Shown piece after piece: positions 54,753-64,000 of a stretch of DNA of 64,000 nt (position 1 is the stretch's first letter; each line of letters starts with the position of its first letter). Origin of the DNA: Pseudeuparius sepicola (Eukaryota; Arthropoda; Insecta; Coleoptera; Anthribidae); assembly GCA_963920635.1 (NCBI GenBank), contig OY987308.1:5274225-5338224 (forward strand). The letters run 5' to 3'. The notes under the pieces are model-generated. The model saw nothing but the letters and a program-made list of their open reading frames with translations, did no database searches and was not told where the DNA came from. The position numbers and the translations under genes were made by a program.

Positions 54753-55063
54753 TAGGTATTAGTTTTTATTATATTTAGTAAATTTATTATGAACTGTGCC
54801 ACAACCTTCTCAAACTCGCGAGCCCTGTACAAATATGTGGAAATGCCGCAGCGCAGAGTTAAACTCAGTCTAGCGGGGCTAATAGCGATTGACCTTTTTG
54901 ACGAACTTTTCGGCACTTTTTCTTTAGTTTCTCTTTTCTAATAAGTTTCAAAGCTTTTATTTGAATTATAATTAGATACAATTTGTAAATTTTGTTTCAA
55001 TAATTGGGCAAGTAAGTATATGTTTGTTATCAGATAGTAATAAAAGCATTAACAAAATACATA
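54753..55063. other. Spacer, no feature seen
   Basis: AT-rich sequence between two TA-flanked elements. A short GC-richer piece (CCGCAGCGCAGAGTTAAAC, near 54847) is unassigned. Confidence 0.5.
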
Positions 55064-55065
55064 TA

Positions 55066-56477
55066 CACTGTGTCCCGGATAAGAAGGAACAGCATGGGGA
55101 TATTGCAAACGGTGAGAGATAGGGCAACGGTTAAATAGGGAAAAAGTTGCGCAATTTCGAGGTCAATAAAATGGCACAAACAGATTTCTAATATCTTTTT
55201 TCGTTTTTGAGTTATTTTGAAAAAAGTAAAATTTTGCTTTTTCGATTTCATTTTTTTCTGAAGTTGTTATCACAGATAGAAAAAAAAAGAAAAACACTTT
55301 CTTTTGGCACTTTTTAACGGGCTTTAAGATGGCGTTTTTAGATTTGTTCTACAACGTTTCGTTTTTGAGAAACCATCTTCAACTTTATTTTTTTAAATAC
55401 GGACCTGGTTTTTTTTGCAGATTTTGAAAGCACTTTTCATTGCAAATACCATGGTGTATGACACGAAATATTTTTAAAATGTTTTGAGACAATTATTCTG
55501 AAAATTCCCTTTTTCCATTCATTTCTTTCTAATGCGGCCCTGTATTTAATAATAAGAAGTCTAAATATTATTCAGTATTGTCAACAATTTAACTTACAAC
55601 TTATCTTTCAATTATTGGAGAACTAAAAAAGGACGGCAAAGACTAATAAGTCACATACGATAATAAAAAATAAATAAAAACCCCCACCTAGAAGGTTTTG
55701 AAACAACGAAACCAACCCCTTGTCATTTGTCATAACTCCCACTGTATCATTTAGTTAACAATTTGTATCATTAGAAATGGAGGATGCTTTTTCAAATGGC
55801 GACAAATTTAACATGTCAGCATGTTATATCTTGCGTTACAGAAATAGTGTAGAGGCCGAACGAATGTATTGTTGCAATTAATAAATAGCAAAAGTTATTG
55901 GTTTCGTTGGCTTAAAGCTTTCTTCTGACAATTAGAAAAAGCGAAGAATTTGCTCCAAATCACAATGCGACACTGTTTGCTGTACAACAACAGAGGAAAA
56001 CACTTACCAGACAGGGCCGTATTTAAAAATATTAAGTTTTTGAAGTAAAAATAAACTGTAAATAAATTGTTGTCAGTACTGATTAATATTTATTAAATAC
56101 AGGGCCGCAATAGAAAAAAAATGAATGGAAAAAAGGAATAATCCGTATTTAAAAAATAAAGTTGAAGATGGTTTCTCAAAAACGAAACGTTGTAGAACAA
56201 ATCTAAAAACGCCATCTTAAGGCCCGTTAAAAAGTGCCATAAGAAAGTGTTTTTCTTTTTTCTCTATCTGTGATAACAACTTCAGAAAAAAATAAAATCG
56301 AAAACGCAAAATTTTACTTTTTTCAAAATAACTCAAAAACGAAAAAAGATATTAAAAATCTGTTTGTGCCATTTTATTGACCTCAAAATTGCGCAACTTT
56401 TTCCCCATTTAACCGTTGCCCTAACTCTCACCGTTTGCAATATCCCCATGCTGTTCATTCTTATCCGGGACACAGTG
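55066..56477 (+). mobile_element. Dead mariner-like element with long inverted repeats
   Basis: TA (55064-55065, 56478-56479) flanks ends CACTGTGTCCCGGATAAGAA / TTCTTATCCGGGACACAGTG (one mismatch). The arms run about 370 bp, sharing ATTGCAAACGGTGAGAG, TTATTGACCTC and GTTTCGTTTTTGAGAAACC. Only the first 34 codons of a transposase remain, at 55777. Confidence 0.8.
55777..55881 (+). pseudogene. Transposase N-terminal remnant
   Basis: ATG starts a 34-codon frame reading MEDAFSNGDKFNMSACYILR, then NSVEAERMYCCN and TAA. It aligns with the start of the transposase at 23521 (KYDMLECYILNDNNPDMASELYF). The rest of the protein is deleted, so this element cannot move itself. Confidence 0.65.
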
Positions 56478-56479
56478 TA

Positions 56480-57309
56480 TACAGATGTATTATTAATATT
56501 TATAATAAGTACTATTCATGGTATCTTCCCTTACGGTTAAATTTTCAGAAAAATATAAACAACAGATGAACAGAAAACTGCATGTAGTGACGAAGAGCAA
56601 CCTCTTCTGATTGAAATGGCAGTTAGGGTCGATTTCGTAATACATACAAGTGAAGTATCTTTTGATTTTAAAATTTAAAAAACTTCTGCAACAATATTAA
56701 ACAATGTTTCGATTGTTACAAAAGCTCTTTTAATTTTAAAGGATACTTTAGTTTGTCTAAGGAAATGGGTCTTAATCGTTTCATTCTTAAATTTTCGTCC
56801 TTTGGAAAACCCAGAACGAATACAAGTTCTAGGCATGTTGAGGCTTCAAACTGTAGAACAAACCAATAACTTGATTCGCCTCTTCACTTTAAACATTTAA
56901 AAATATTTCGGTTTTACGCAAACAAAACAAAGTTATAAAAAAGCTGTCGCCGGCACTTTGGACAGTCTGTTGCCACACAGAGACACCCCGCCTCATCATA
57001 GCAATCTCGCGATGAACGATACCACTACACACACTAAACAAATTCTCGTAAGTTTTTTTTTAAATCAACTGACGGAGTGACAGGCTACTTAGCATCAACC
57101 TACAAGCCATGTCGCAAGTTTTCTCAACCAGGGCTTTCCTGGAGTTGGTTGCGACTGTGCTCAAGAACGAGAAGTGGCAACTTAATTATATTAGACTAAT
57201 AAGTCACAATTATTGTATTCATCACAATCAGTTTCCTACGCGTTATTTCACATCTTTTTCCATTACATATTGTGCTGCAGAAAAAATCTAATTTGCATTA
57301 CCTTTTCAG
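56480..57309 (+). other. Unassigned DNA ending in a zinc-finger exon acceptor
   Basis: No family is recognised. A plus-strand frame at 57109-57291 begins with ATG (MSQVFSTRAFLELVATVLKN) without motif or splice support. The end holds CATTACCTTTTCAG, the acceptor of the remnant exon at 57310. Confidence 0.4.
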
Positions 57310-57480
57310 ATCAGACTGTGAATTGGATTACACTGAAACTGTTTAAGAACCGCAATATTGGGAGACTGACAGTCTGCTGGAAAAAAAATTGGAACAGACT
57401 GGAATAGTCACTAGTAGCCCAGTGCCTAGTATAAATATTCCAGGGACTTGTTTACGACAATGGATAATAAATTTTGCAAA
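57310..57480 (+). pseudogene. Zinc-finger exon 5' remnant (family A, copy 5)
   Basis: The acceptor and the first codons (AG|A, SDCELDYTETV) match the exon at 445 (SDCDIDYNETA). TAA then occurs at codon 12. In a shifted frame YWETDSLLEK and SPVPSINIPGTC continue the acidic N-terminal region (RYLETNSQS and GIEISFVGC there). No finger follows. It shows that a fifth family A exon once stood here. Confidence 0.65.
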
Positions 57481-58084
57481 AATTTAAAGAGAACGCTACA
57501 ATTTGGCGACATCGAACGATAGTACTTTTTTAGTGTCATGTTAATTTCTTCCTCAGAAAATGTTATTATTTTTCCGAAAATTCAAAGACAATTTTATTTT
57601 TTGTAATACCCAATGTGCTACCCCGCCCCTCCGCCTCTGGGCGATGGGAATTATTTATTTTTAAATGAAATTGTTGCACTTCAGCTACTAAAGGACTGCA
57701 CCAAGTTTCGTTTAAATTGCATAACTTCTGTAGAAGTTATTGTGAAAAATATAGTTTTCAAACTGTACCTTCATAACCCTGTAACTTGTTTATTATACTT
57801 TTTCCGACCCATTTTGAAGAACATATTTATGTTTTTCCCATAATAAAAATGTCTAATACAATTTCCTTTCCTTAGCCAACATGTCTACGTCCATGGTTAG
57901 GTATATGCAGAGTAAGTCTGAAATAACTTATATATTATTAAAGGCGTACCACTTTATATTTATTCACCATTTACCCTAAAAAGAGGTCAGCCCTTCAACT
58001 ATAGATGATATCCCGTGATGTCAAGAAAGCTATAAACAGGATGGGCATATTTATTAACAGCTTTCAAAGCCTGTTTTATTAAAA

Positions 58085-58333
58085 CTAATAATTCCAATCC
58101 CCTTCGAGCCTTTTTTTTGACAAAACCTCAGTCAAATAGAGATAAAATATGGCTACAGAGTGCTGTATCCGAAAGTACAGCATAACTTGACGAGATTTTC
58201 TAATCTTATGAACTTTTTTCTTAGAGCAGGTTGTCCGGACAACTTTGAAAAATTTTACCAGTAAAGTAGTATAGAAGACTATACCTGCGGCTATACTAGT
58301 AAGTATCCAAAATCGGCAAACAGTGATACGCAT
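58085..58333 (-). pseudogene. Unrecognised hydrophobic peptide, copy a
   Basis: 82 codons beginning MRITVCRFWILTSIAAGIVF, with KKKVHKIRKSRQ and LRIQHSVA-like FRIQHSVAIF in the same order as the frame at 58965. It ends early (LEGDWNY) because of an indel. The continuation LIKQALKAVNKYAHPVYSFL lies in the next frame (about 57990-58085). A frameshifted sister of copy b. Confidence 0.4.
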
Positions 58334-58964
58334 AGCATTGTACTTTCCAAATTAAAGCAAGCAATGAAAATTTGTCAAAAATTTTTAGACCAATGTTCTT
58401 AATTGTATACAGAACACAAAAACATTTATGTTTTTATACCTAGTAGTACTTAATAATTCAGTTCATGGGAATGAATTGCTTTTAAATGAAATTGTTGCAC
58501 TTCAGCTACTAAAGGACTGCACCAAGTTTCGTTTAAATTGCATAACTTCTGTAGGAGTTATTGTGAAAAATATATTTTTCAAACTGTAACTTGTTTATTA
58601 TACTTTTTCCGCCCCATGTTTATAGGAAACTTTTTGTTCAAAATGACATTTTCTACCTGTCATATTATGTTGGCACCATAATTTAGAAACACCCTGTATA
58701 TGGTTGAGTGGCATTTTAGGAATTTGCCCCAAAAAACAGGAGTTAATTTTTGATTTATTTTGTAACTATTTTGAAGAACATATTTATGTTTTTCACATAA
58801 TAAAAATGTCTACCTTTCTATATTAAATACAATATAGTATTCATTTTCCCTTCCTCTAACCAACATAATATGTCTATCTCCATGGTTAGGTATGTGCAGA
58901 GTAAGTCTGAAATAAATTTTATATTGTTAAGGATTTATCATTTTATATTCTTTATATTATTTTT

Positions 58965-59327
58965 TCACCATTCACCCCAAAAAGAGGTCATCCCTTCAAC
59001 CATCATAGATAATATAGGTACCGTGATATCAAGAAAGCTATAAACAGGATGGACATATTTATTAACAACTTTCAAAGCCTGTTTTATAAAAACTAATAAC
59101 AATAACTCCAACCCTCGAGTATTTTTCTTGACAGAACCTCTGTCAAATAGAGCTACAGAGTGCTGTATCCGTAAGTACGGCATAATTTGACAAGATTTTC
59201 TAATCCTACGAACTTTTTCCTTAGCAGCAGGTTGTCCACAACTTAAAAATTTTACTAGTAAATTATAGATTATCCCTATGGCTATACTAGTAAGTGCCCA
59301 AAATTGGCAAACAATGACACATTCCAT
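58965..59327 (-). CDS. Unrecognised hydrophobic peptide, possible exon (copy b)
   Basis: 120 codons. They begin MECVIVCQFWALTSIAIGII (one likely membrane segment, about residues 4-28), then a basic stretch KEKVRRIRKSCQ, LRIQHSVALF, and IKQALKVVNKYVHPVYSFLD. The sequence after SFLDIT starts GTACCT, a possible splice donor, so the exon may end there. Copy a at 58085-58333 and a third relative at 17545-17662 share the KQALKV-x-x-K-x-x-HP-x-YS-x-LDI pattern. I do not recognise the family. Conservation of sense across three copies suggests it was coding, but frameshifts between copies argue for decay. Confidence 0.35.
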   Translation of the reverse strand: MECVIVCQFWALTSIAIGIIYNLLVKFLSCGQPAAKEKVRRIRKSCQIMPYLRIQHSVALFDRGSVKKNTRGLELLLLVFIKQALKVVNKYVHPVYSFLDITVPILSMMVEGMTSFWGEW

Positions 59328-59470
59328 ATTGTACCTTCCAAGTTAAATAAACCAAGCAATGAAAATTTGTCAAAAATCATTAAACTAAAGTTCTTAATTG
59401 TATACAGAACACAAAAACAAGATTCATTTATGTTTTTATACCTAGTAGTACGAGTACTTAATAATTCAGT

Positions 59471-60128
59471 TCAGACTAAATGAGTTTCAGTCATTGTCGA
59501 GTGCAGTCATATATATCTACATAAATACATATGAATATGGTGTACCTACTTACAGTTACGGATTGTAGAACGATTTCGCAAAATTACAAATATAGTGAAA
59601 ATTATTTTCAAGACATGCAGGCCCGGACCCCAAATGGACAAATTGGGACTCCAATTTTTTTTCACATTTACACCTATTCCGGCAACAATCCATGGACACA
59701 CTGTACCTATATCATAAGGTTCTTGGAGGTTATACATTTTTTGTTATTACTCGATAAGAACACATGCATTTACTAGCTATAAATATATTTGACAGCAGGG
59801 TGTTCCATTTAAAAAAATGCAAGTTTGTATCGTATCACGTTTACGGGAAGACCTGTATAATTTCTGAAAACATCATGAAGTAGACAGGTTGCAGTCCTAC
59901 AACTTTTGTATTTGATATGTTTTCTAAGTTGAAAAATAAAGAAGTTATGGGGTGGCCTAATTTCGCGTGATCACCCTGTACACTGATAGACTGGTATTGT
60001 TGGTGTTTTCTTTTCTTAAAAGCTGGATTCAGTTTTGCCCAAGAAAATAGTCTCTGACGGTACACGTGACCTATGCTTTTTATAGATTTGTTACTATTGA
60101 GTTATGAATTTATATTTTTTCTTAAGAG
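59471..60128. other. Flank of the last zinc-finger exon with element debris
   Basis: A decayed TA-type element may span 59797-59988 (CAGGGTGTTCCATTTAAAAA / GTGATCACCCTG). From 60000 the sequence matches 26120-26210, the intron end of the exon at 26331. Confidence 0.45.
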
Positions 60129-60463
60129 GGGGTTGCCGACAGCGAAAGTGACGTTAGATTTAGTATTTTTTTTAAGTTGTATAGCATAAAATCTAATAAC
60201 ATTTTACCTGGAAAAAATTTAGTACAAACATCTCTGGATTATTTTGAATCATAAGATCTTATAAGCATCGTTTTGATTTATAGGTTATGAAAACCTTGGG
60301 AAAAATAATAATTCCAGTGCATATGCTTTTAAGATCTTATGATCAAAATGAAAACAGAGATGCATGTACTAAATTTTTGCCAGGTAAAATGTTATTAGAT
60401 TTTATGCTATACAACTTAAGAAAATGAGAAATCTAACGTCACTTTTGCTGTTGGCAACCCACT
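60129..60463. mobile_element. 335-bp hAT-type MITE
   Basis: The 8-bp direct repeat CTTAAGAG (60121-60128, 60464-60471) flanks ends GGGGTTGCCGACAGCGAAAG / CTTTTGCTGTTGGCAACCC, with GTGACGTTAGATT inside both. Subterminal TTAAGTTGTATAGCATAAAA is also inverted. The paralogous intron at 26220-26235 (CCTTAATAGAGCATTTGC) lacks it. Confidence 0.85.
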
Positions 60464-61884
60464 CTTAAGAGAGCATTTGCTTTATCAATAATAAACTTAT
60501 TATACTTACCGATATATTTTCTACTGCACTTGTAGATACAAAAATATTCTTATTACAACAGTGTTTTCTGTTGCAGTGACTTCAATGGTGAGGTTCGAGA
60601 TGCCGATGCTAGAGGTCCTAATTGTGATGACAATTCAGACAAGAAGTGCGAAGTCAAACAATACAAAAAAAGAATTTATACTAGTAAAATCAAGTTTAGC
60701 TGCCAATTTTGTGAGTTCTTTTGCAAGGAACAACGAAGGTACAAATCACACCTCTATAATAAACACAAAGTCAAATGCGAGCAGTCAGTAAAATGTGAGC
60801 AATGTCCATTTCGTACATTTTATACGAGTAGCCTTAAAAATCATCTAAGAAAGATACATGAGAAAAACTTCAATTGCCAACAGTGTTCGTTCAAAGTGAA
60901 TACTGAACCGGCCTTACTCAAGCACCGAGCAGAGATTCACAATGACTCCTCGTGCAAACCACACAAGTGCCCGAAGTGTGACTTCAGTTCATTTTACAAG
61001 AATTCTATCAACCAACATGAAAAAAGAGTTCATGTTCTCGAACTCAAGTTTAGTTGTCAATTTTGCGAGTATTCATGCAATTATCAACCAACATTCAGAG
61101 CGCACCTCTACAACGAACACAATGTCAAAGATGTGGAACTCTTAAAGTGTCCGCACTGTCAATATCATACATTTTTTAAGCACAGAGTTGAGAAACATAT
61201 AAGATTAATACACCAGAAAAACTTCAGTTGCCAACAGTGTTCATTCAGAGTGAATAATGAACCAGCCTTGCTAAAGCATCGTGCTAAGATTCACAATGAC
61301 TCCTCGTGTAAACCACACAAGTGCCCTAAGTGTGACTTCAGTTCATTTAACAAACTCAGCATCAAACTACACAAAGAAAGAGTTCATGTTCTCAAACCCA
61401 AGTTTAGTTGCCAATTTTGCGAGTATTCATGCAAGACTCAACCAACGTTCAGAACGCACCTCTACAACAAACATAATGTCAAAGATGTGGAACCCTTAAA
61501 ATGTCTGCACTGACAATATCATACATTTTTTAAGCAAAGTCTTGTGACCCATATAAGACTAATGCACCAGAAGAACTTCAGTTGCGAACAGTGTTCATTC
61601 AGAGTAGATAATAAACTGGCCTTGCTAAAGCACCAAGCTGAGTTCCACAATGACTCTTGCAAACCGCACAAGTGTCCCAAGTGCAGCTTCACTTCATTTT
61701 ATGAGCGTAATGTGAAAAAACATGAAAAGATTGTTCATGCTCTCGAACCAAGATTTAATTGCAAAATCTGTGAGTATTCTTGCAAAAGCCAATTGACATT
61801 CACAACACACCTCTCAAAGAAACACAAAGTCAAAGATGTGGAACCTTTCAAATGTCCACATTGTCGGCATAGTACTTTTTTAAA

Positions 61885-63018
61885 AGCTTTTATTTAACTT
61901 GCAATGTATGTATGTATGTATGTAATTTGTTCGGGTGGAATCTTGCAACTCAATTTTGAAGCAGATATCTTCAACCGATCGAGCTGAAATTTTGTACACA
62001 CGTTTAATTTGGATGACAATGCATGATTATATGTGTGACGTCATTCTAAATCCAACATGGCGGATCACCCAAGATGGCGGACTAGTTAAATTTCAACCGA
62101 TCGAGCTGAAATTTTGTACACACGTTTAATTTGGATGACAATGCATGATTATATGTGTGACGTCATTCTAAATCCAACATGGCGGAACACTCAAGATGGC
62201 GGACTAGTTAAATTTCAACCGATCGAGCTGAAATTTTGTACACACGTTTAATTTGGATGACAATGCATGATTATATGTGTGACGTCATTCTAAATCCAAC
62301 ATGGCGGAACACTCAAGATGGCGGACTAGTTAAATTTCAACCGATCGAGCTGAAATTTTGTACACACGTTTAATTTGGATGACAATGCATGATTATATGT
62401 GTGACGTCATTCTAAATCCAACATGGCGGAACACTCAAGATGGCGGACTAGTTAAATTTCAACCGATCGAGCTGAAATTTTGTACACACGTTTAATTTGG
62501 ATGACAATGCATGATTATATGTGTGACGTCATTCTAAATCCAACATGGCGGAACACCCAAGATGGTCATTAGAAGGTCTCCTCATTGAAGAGCTAGACTG
62601 TTCTAAACTAACCGGCAAACGACCTTGCAACAATGATGCGTTAACTGAGATGAATAGACTCAGACACCTGGCCAAACTAAAAATTACAAAATAAATTAAA
62701 AGTAAAAAAATATTTTTAAAAAAAGCTTTTATTTAAATGCGCTAAAAAGAATAAAATAATCTTTTCTTTTAAAACTTTTACTATCAACTTATAACGTCAT
62801 TCCACAATTTATATGATATAAAAGCTTGTCGCGAGATTTAAGTTTTCAAACTAAGTAAATACCACTACTTAAATCTCGCGACAAGCTTTTATATCATATA
62901 AATTGTGGAATGACGTTATAAGTTGATAGTAAAAGTTTTAAAAGAAAAGATTATTTTATTCTTTTTAGCGCATTTAAATAAAAGCTTTTTTTAAAAATAT
63001 TTTTTTACTTTTAATTTA
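61885..63018. mobile_element. Composite insertion within the zinc-finger exon
   Basis: TTTAAA occurs at both edges (61879-61884 and 63019-63024), and the intact paralogous text (tttttttaaagcaggtatg at 28965) has it once, so TTTAAA or TTAA is the likely target duplication. Contents in order: AAGCTTTTATTTAA end, TGTA microsatellite (61904-61922), five 122-bp tandem units (61975-62575), a 44-codon open stretch to 62695 (SLEGLLIEELDCSKL, ALTEMNRLRHLAKLK), and a near-perfect palindrome (62690-63020). Confidence 0.75.
61975..62575. repeat. 122-bp tandem repeat, five copies
   Basis: CCGATCGAGCTG recurs at 61975, 62097, 62219, 62341 and 62463, exactly 122 bp apart. Units contain GTTTAATTTGGATGACAATG, TGTGTGACGTCATTC and AACATGGCGGAACACTCAAG. 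Differences are limited to single bases (ATCACCC / ACACTC), so the array is young. Confidence 0.9.
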
Positions 63019-63020
63019 TT
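62690..63020. repeat. Near-perfect palindrome, arms about 160 bp
   Basis: AATAAATTAAAAGTAAAAAA (62690) to TTTTTTACTTTTAATTTATT (63020), centred at about 62856 on GTAAATACCAC. I saw almost no mismatches between the arms. It carries AAGCTTTTATTTAAATGCGC and AGCTTGTCGCGAGATTTAAG in both arms. Related to the foldback at 21797-22162. Confidence 0.9.
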
Positions 63021-63536
63021 TAAACAAAGTATGAATAAACATGTTGAAATGGTACACGAGGGAGGCTTTAGACACAGTTGCAAAAATTGTTCTTTCAAGG
63101 GTAATAGTGACGCGAGCTTTCGAAAGCACCGAGCTGAGGTTCACAATGACCCTTCGTACAAATCATACAAGTGCCCCAATTGTGATTATAGTTCGTATCT
63201 CCCTGCCAACGTTAAGAGACATGAGAAGACTCATGTAAAGAAAATACGTAGGAAGCCAGTCTTTAAGTGCAAAAAGTGTCCTTTTACAACTGGGAGAATC
63301 TCCTACCTGAGAAAGCATGTTATCGAGGATCACGATAATACTTTGAGATCAAAGGACATCGGGGAAAAACGTGAGTTATATGTGAGCATAAAACCTATAT
63401 CGATATACGAATTTGCATCTGAAGAGCAAAATGCTGACACTGGGGAAGAATGCTTAATTCTGAACGATTATTGTGATTTATCCAATTAAAGGAGAAACCA
63501 CAATTCAAGAATGAAAATTATCTAAAGACAGACAGA

Positions 63537-63800
63537 GTGTAGTGTCATTTACAAACAATATGAGGTTTGCGTTTTATAAGTATAAAAGTGTGATCAAAAA
63601 GGAACAGCACTGGCCCTAGAACAGATCCTTGTTGTACCCCTTACAAAATAGGCGTCTCATTCTCACTTGACCTTTCGCTTTTACAATGCACAAATTGTGT
63701 TCTATTATATCTTGAAAAATAGTGTAGCATAACTAAGCCTGCATTATTGCGAATCTTAAAATCCCTTTTGGTAGATATTGTTAAATATAGAGTAGATTAT
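63537..63800 (-). pseudogene. Non-LTR reverse-transcriptase relic
   Basis: The minus strand reads SRYNRTQFVHCKSERSSENE, a stop, then GVQQGSVLGPVLFLF (reverse-transcriptase motif 4), and ends near PHIVCK before the active site. It corresponds to the relic at 47948-48030 plus 50638-50884, so it belongs to the duplicated flank of family B exons. Confidence 0.65.
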
Positions 63801-64000
63801 GGAATAATATTAAAAAATTATATCATGCAAAAAAAAAACAAATAAATATTATATGTAAAGAGGGTTTTCCGTCAAGTGGTGTCATTTTAAAGTTCGCGCC
63901 ATTTTTTTACTGCCAAACTGGATGTTATTTTTTTTACAATTGTGAAGTAATAACTATCGGATTTAAGAACACAGAACGATATAACCACAATAGTAAAATT
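63801..64000. other. Window end, no feature seen
   Basis: AT-rich flank continuing the duplicated segment (CATGCAAAAAAAAAACAAAT). Nothing can be called. Confidence 0.5.

Larger units (their letters stand above)
57650..59470. repeat. Tandem duplication of an 820-bp segment
   Basis: 57650-58470 and 58471-59470 are homologous (AAATTGTTGCACTTCAGCTA at 57668 and 58489, step 821 bp). The second copy has about 150 extra bases near 58620-58770, including an end CACCCTGTATATGG. Both carry minus-strand frames for related peptides. Confidence 0.85.
60577..63489 (+). pseudogene. Zinc-finger terminal exon, 17 fingers, split by an insertion (family B, copy 4)
   Basis: Follows TTTTCTGTTGCAG (phase AG|T). 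Open for 311 codons, SDFNGEVRDADARGPNCDDN then fingers, to TGA at 61511-61513, where a Cys codon TGT became TGA (CLH-stop-QYHTFF). The same frame continues to about 61884, where a 1.1-kb composite insertion enters the fourteenth finger (CPHCRHSTFLK). It resumes at 63025 (MNKHVEMVHEGG) with three more fingers and a conserved acidic tail: KRELYVSI, ISIYEFASEEQNADTGEE and LILNDYCDLSN. Fingers cycle in a four-type block: CQFCEYSC, CPHCQYHTFF, CQQCSFRVN and CPKCDFSSF. The block repeats every 354 bp (61054 and 61408). The 5' part alone could still encode nine complete fingers, so a truncated product cannot be ruled out. Confidence 0.8.

Noticed and set aside
61904..61922. TGTA microsatellite as a separate functional signal
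   Set aside because: It is a simple repeat of five units at the edge of the composite insertion with no further support.
1..64000. tRNA genes, bacterial operons, riboswitches or prophage signals
   Set aside because: No cloverleaf, Shine-Dalgarno-led gene chain or prophage gene is visible. Splice sites and animal transposons show this is eukaryotic DNA.

Overview
The window is nuclear DNA from an insect-like animal. It is AT-rich and intron-rich, has no operons or ribosome binding sites, and is packed with nested transposons. It carries arrays of C2H2 zinc fingers with non-TGEKP linkers, and element types common in insects: Tc1/mariner-like elements with CAGGGTG ends and TA duplications, hAT elements with 8-bp duplications, Penelope-like elements, non-LTR retroelements and a 5S-like SINE. 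A beetle is my guess from overall texture, but nothing here proves the species.

The backbone is a plus-strand cluster of zinc-finger exons of two families. Family A (fingers of the type YNCTKCSYTS) lies at 445-1909, 8382-9741, 25321-25661, 29415-36200 and 57310-57480. Family B (CKICEYSC / CPHCQY / CPKCDFSSF) lies at 26331-26634, 28379-29346, 45778-47695 and 60577-63489. Seven of these start at a splice acceptor (polypyrimidine tract plus AG) in the same phase, with one base completing a codon, and the longer ones run as one long exon to a stop. No initiator exon is visible. They therefore look like 3'-terminal exons of genes whose 5' exons lie outside the window or in a distant shared exon. 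Only 445-1909 and 8382-9741 are open throughout. The others carry one or two nonsense codons, frameshifts or insertions. Fingers spread by block duplication: 5 fingers (462 bp) in the first exon, 7 fingers (636 bp) in 45778-47695, and 4 fingers (354 bp) in 60577-61513. At 29540-36200 a degenerate 4-finger block of about 350 bp has become a 6.7-kb tandem satellite that can no longer be translated.

Layout: 1-381 foldback element; 445-5835 zinc-finger exon split by a TA-flanked element that itself holds a hAT-type element and a Penelope fragment; 6063-7117 Penelope-derived foldback; 8382-9741 open zinc-finger exon; 10541-12712 palindromic elements with a nested MITE; 12843-13769 THAP-domain pseudogene exons; 13821-14624 internally deleted hAT; 15099-16353 Penelope copy; 17257-17312 5S-like SINE piece; 18664-22620 MITE, foldbacks, a probable solo LTR and a short satellite; 22916-25145 mariner-like element with 470-bp inverted repeats; 25321-29346 zinc-finger remnants; 29540-36200 zinc-finger satellite; 36880-43400 a 935/1158-bp alternating tandem array with a non-LTR insertion; 43537-45430 mariner-like element with an apparently intact transposase; 45778-47695 zinc-finger pseudo-exon; 47948-50720 a reverse-transcriptase fragment split by two elements; 50885-52725 Penelope copy; 53258-56477 foldbacks and a dead mariner; 57310-59470 zinc-finger remnant and a tandem duplication with an unrecognised minus-strand peptide; 60129-63800 last zinc-finger exon, broken by a composite insertion. 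The flanks of 26331 match those of 60577, and the flanks of 28379 match those of 45778, so the cluster grew by segmental duplication before many of the elements inserted.
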